Positions 6,683-7,572 of a stretch of DNA of 7,572 nt are shown in pieces. This stretch comes from a bacterium (lineage in GTDB: Bacteria; Planctomycetota; UBA11346): the NCBI GenBank assembly GCA_020049615.1, contig JAIFKN010000281.1:1-7572 (forward strand), given 5' to 3'. A program made the translations under genes and the position numbers. The notes under the pieces were generated by a model. It was given only the letters and a program-made list of their open reading frames with translations, was not told the origin of the DNA and searched no databases. Every line of letters begins with the position of its first letter. The first letter of the stretch is position 1.

Positions 6683-7315
6683 TCAGGAAGCCTGCTGCCA
6701 GCAGAGCGCTCCGCCCTCGCCCTCATCGACGAAGATGTACACCACTCCGCCGTCGCCGAGCTTGAGGTCGACGAGGTCGCCGGCGATGCGGTGGTGGAAC
6801 CGATGCGGCGCCCCCATGACCCGGTCGAGATCGAGCGGTTCGTTGGCCCACAGCGGATAGCCGCCGACCTTGGTGCAGTCGCAACCGAGTTCATCGACCA
6901 GATCGACCCACGCGTCGCTGGCGGCGACATCCAAGGCGGTGGGATCGACATCGAGATCGACCGGTTCCTCGATCGCGTCGCCGAGCATCACCTTGGCACC
7001 CTTCCAGTCGCCCGGGCAGACGCCGTTGATGATCGACAGGCCGATGCCCTTGGCCGGCACCACGACCACCGCGTTGTCGCCGCTGCCCGGTTTGTAGTCG
7101 AAGGTCTCGGACGGATCGCTGCGATCCATGAACGACAGGACCAGCCGATCGCTGCCGGGCGCGAGCGGCAGCGCGCTGACCAGCGCCATGGTCGCGCCGG
7201 TGCGCTTGCCTTTGGGATGGGAGAATCCCATCTTGACGTGTCCTCCGATCTGGCCGACGGCGAGTTTCGGATTCGGGGCGCGCACGATGCGGTGGGAGGT
7301 AAGTTCGCTGCTCAT
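6683..7315 (-). CDS. DUF1963/YwqG-like protein of unknown function
   Basis: A soluble acidic protein of 210 residues from the ATG at 7315. Features in the C-terminal third resemble the DUF1963 (YwqG) family: KVGGYPLWAN (149-158) followed about 30 residues later by LGDGGVVYIFVDE (186-198), matching the family's GGYP...Q and GD-G-x-Y-x-F pattern. The family has no firmly established biochemical role. The N-terminal half (hydrophobic strands around 42-100, with FDYKPGSGDN and VVVVPAKGIG) is not recognised and may be a distinct beta-rich domain. There are no transmembrane segments. Upstream in-frame starts exist (ATG at 7327 and 7324, TTG at 7351) and none has a convincing Shine-Dalgarno, so the start is uncertain. 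The stop lies 7 bp from the stop of the convergent FHA gene. The family call is tentative; the gene call is firm because the frame is clean and the sequence looks protein-like. Confidence 0.7.
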   Translation of the reverse strand: MSSELTSHRIVRAPNPKLAVGQIGGHVKMGFSHPKGKRTGATMALVSALPLAPGSDRLVLSFMDRSDPSETFDYKPGSGDNAVVVVPAKGIGLSIINGVCPGDWKGAKVMLGDAIEEPVDLDVDPTALDVAASDAWVDLVDELGCDCTKVGGYPLWANEPLDLDRVMGAPHRFHHRIAGDLVDLKLGDGGVVYIFVDEGEGGALCWQQAS

Positions 7316-7318
7316 CGC

Positions 7319-7331
7319 CGGCATCATGCCG
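7319..7331. promoter_or_regulatory. Short palindrome at the start of the DUF1963-like gene
   Basis: CGGCATCATGCCG is a 13-bp palindrome around one central base. It begins 3 bp upstream of the ATG at 7315. It could be an operator for the DUF1963-like gene, but if translation starts at 7327 or 7351 it is simply coding sequence. Short GC-rich palindromes are common by chance here. Confidence 0.2.
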
Positions 7332-7416
7332 ATGAGGCGGTTCAGCCGCAACCGCCAGAGTCCGACAGCGTGCCATGCGCAGGAGTACGCAGAACGGTCT
7401 CGGACAAGGAAAATAT

Positions 7417-7445
7417 TTGCGGAGAGTGCGATGACCTACTATATA
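7417..7445 (+). promoter_or_regulatory. Sigma-70-like promoter of the H1-like gene
   Basis: TTGCGG (7417-7422) and TATATA (7440-7445) are separated by exactly 17 bp. The hexamers match four and five consensus positions. This is the clearest housekeeping-type promoter in the window. An AT-rich run (AAAATATT) lies immediately upstream of the -35, like an UP element. The predicted start near 7452 gives a 5' leader of roughly 58 nt before the ATG at 7510. Confidence 0.6.
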
Positions 7446-7498
7446 CGGACGCAAGGTTGCTGATCCCAGCGACCCCCGTCGAAACCAACCCTTGACCC

Positions 7499-7506
7499 AA
7501 GGAGGT
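7499..7506 (+). promoter_or_regulatory. Strong Shine-Dalgarno fixing the H1-like start
   Basis: AAGGAGGT is an eight-base match to the 16S rRNA anti-Shine-Dalgarno, with its GGAGG core ending 4 bp before the ATG at 7510. It is the only strong ribosome-binding site seen in the window and argues for high translation of the basic protein. Confidence 0.85.
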
Positions 7507-7509
7507 CAC

Positions 7510-7572
7510 ATGCCCGCCAAGAAGCCCGCCAAGAAGGTCGCCAAGAAGCCCGCCAAGAAGGTCGCCAAGAAG
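7510..7572 (+). CDS. Histone H1-like Lys/Ala/Pro-repeat DNA-binding protein, N-terminus (3' truncated by window edge)
   Basis: The first 21 codons are open to the end of the window and read M followed by five tetrapeptides: PAKK, PAKK, VAKK, PAKK, VAKK. This low-complexity, highly basic pattern is typical of bacterial histone-H1-like proteins and of the AKP-rich tails of some HU proteins, which bind and condense DNA without sequence specificity. Whether a folded HU-type domain follows cannot be seen. The start is fixed by an excellent Shine-Dalgarno, and a good promoter lies 65 bp upstream. At DNA level the five 12-bp units are identical except for the first codon (CCC or GTC), with every lysine encoded by AAG, which points to tandem expansion. 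A nucleoid-associated role is inferred from composition only. Confidence 0.8.
   Translation, partial: MPAKKPAKKVAKKPAKKVAKK
7513..7572 (+). repeat. Tandem 12-bp coding repeat, five units to the window edge
   Basis: Five consecutive 12-bp units of the form (CCC or GTC)-GCC-AAG-AAG run from 7513 to the last base. Units 1, 2 and 4 are CCC type and units 3 and 5 are GTC type, so a 24-bp higher-order period begins at unit 2. Synonymous positions are invariant, which suggests recent duplication or slippage. The array continues past the window. Confidence 0.9.

Noticed and set aside
3961..6951. A roughly 1000-codon minus-strand frame antisense to the chemoreceptor and FHA genes.
   Set aside because: The translation is compositionally biased and domain-free, and both sense genes carry clear domain motifs. 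It is a GC-driven shadow.
7513..7572. The tandem repeat as a CRISPR or non-coding satellite.
   Set aside because: The units are contiguous, a multiple of three, in frame behind a strong Shine-Dalgarno and ATG, and encode a known type of basic repeat protein.

Overview
The window is about 7.6 kb of chromosomal DNA, roughly 70% G+C by eye, from a free-living, probably motile bacterium. The phylum cannot be fixed from the sequence. The C-terminus of citrate synthase, the short DnaE-like polymerase and the Lys/Ala-repeat basic protein would fit a high-GC lineage outside the well-studied Enterobacteria, but this is only an impression. No mobile element, CRISPR array or phage gene is visible.

Layout from left to right. 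(1) Positions 1-354 hold the 3' end of a citrate synthase gene (+). (2) A compact non-coding block (355-666) contains a tRNA-Ala(CGC) gene with encoded CCA. It is followed by a very long hairpin whose arms run back into the 3' end of the tRNA gene, then by GC-rich nested hairpins and a second tRNA-like 3' end that has no matching 5' half. (3) A complete gene on the minus strand (about 667-3612) encodes a short DnaE-type DNA polymerase III alpha subunit. Its three polymerase aspartates are intact, but its PHP domain lacks the usual metal-binding histidines. (4) An 81-bp divergent intergenic region follows. (5) At 3694-5463 (+) is a membrane-anchored chemoreceptor signalling protein that joins an MCP signalling domain, a CZB zinc-binding domain and a complete bacteriohemerythrin domain. 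(6) At 5509-6675 (+) is an FHA domain fused to a protein-kinase fold that lacks several catalytic residues, so it is probably a pseudokinase. (7) Convergent to it (6683-7315, -) is a DUF1963/YwqG-like protein. (8) Divergent from that, with a clear promoter and Shine-Dalgarno, the window ends inside the first 21 codons of a histone-H1-like PAKK/VAKK-repeat protein.

Functionally the window is mostly a set of separate genes. The plausible working pair is the chemoreceptor and the FHA-pseudokinase: same strand, 45-bp gap, both signalling proteins. The polymerase and chemoreceptor share a divergent control region with two AT-rich, dyad-like sites. Three starts (polymerase, chemoreceptor, FHA protein) have no visible Shine-Dalgarno, and two of these have -10-like hexamers at a spacing that would give leaderless mRNAs. 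The H1-like gene, in contrast, has a near-perfect Shine-Dalgarno.

The points most worth a second look are the inverted copy of the tRNA 3' end, the MCP-CZB-hemerythrin architecture without a periplasmic sensor, and the FHA-pseudokinase.
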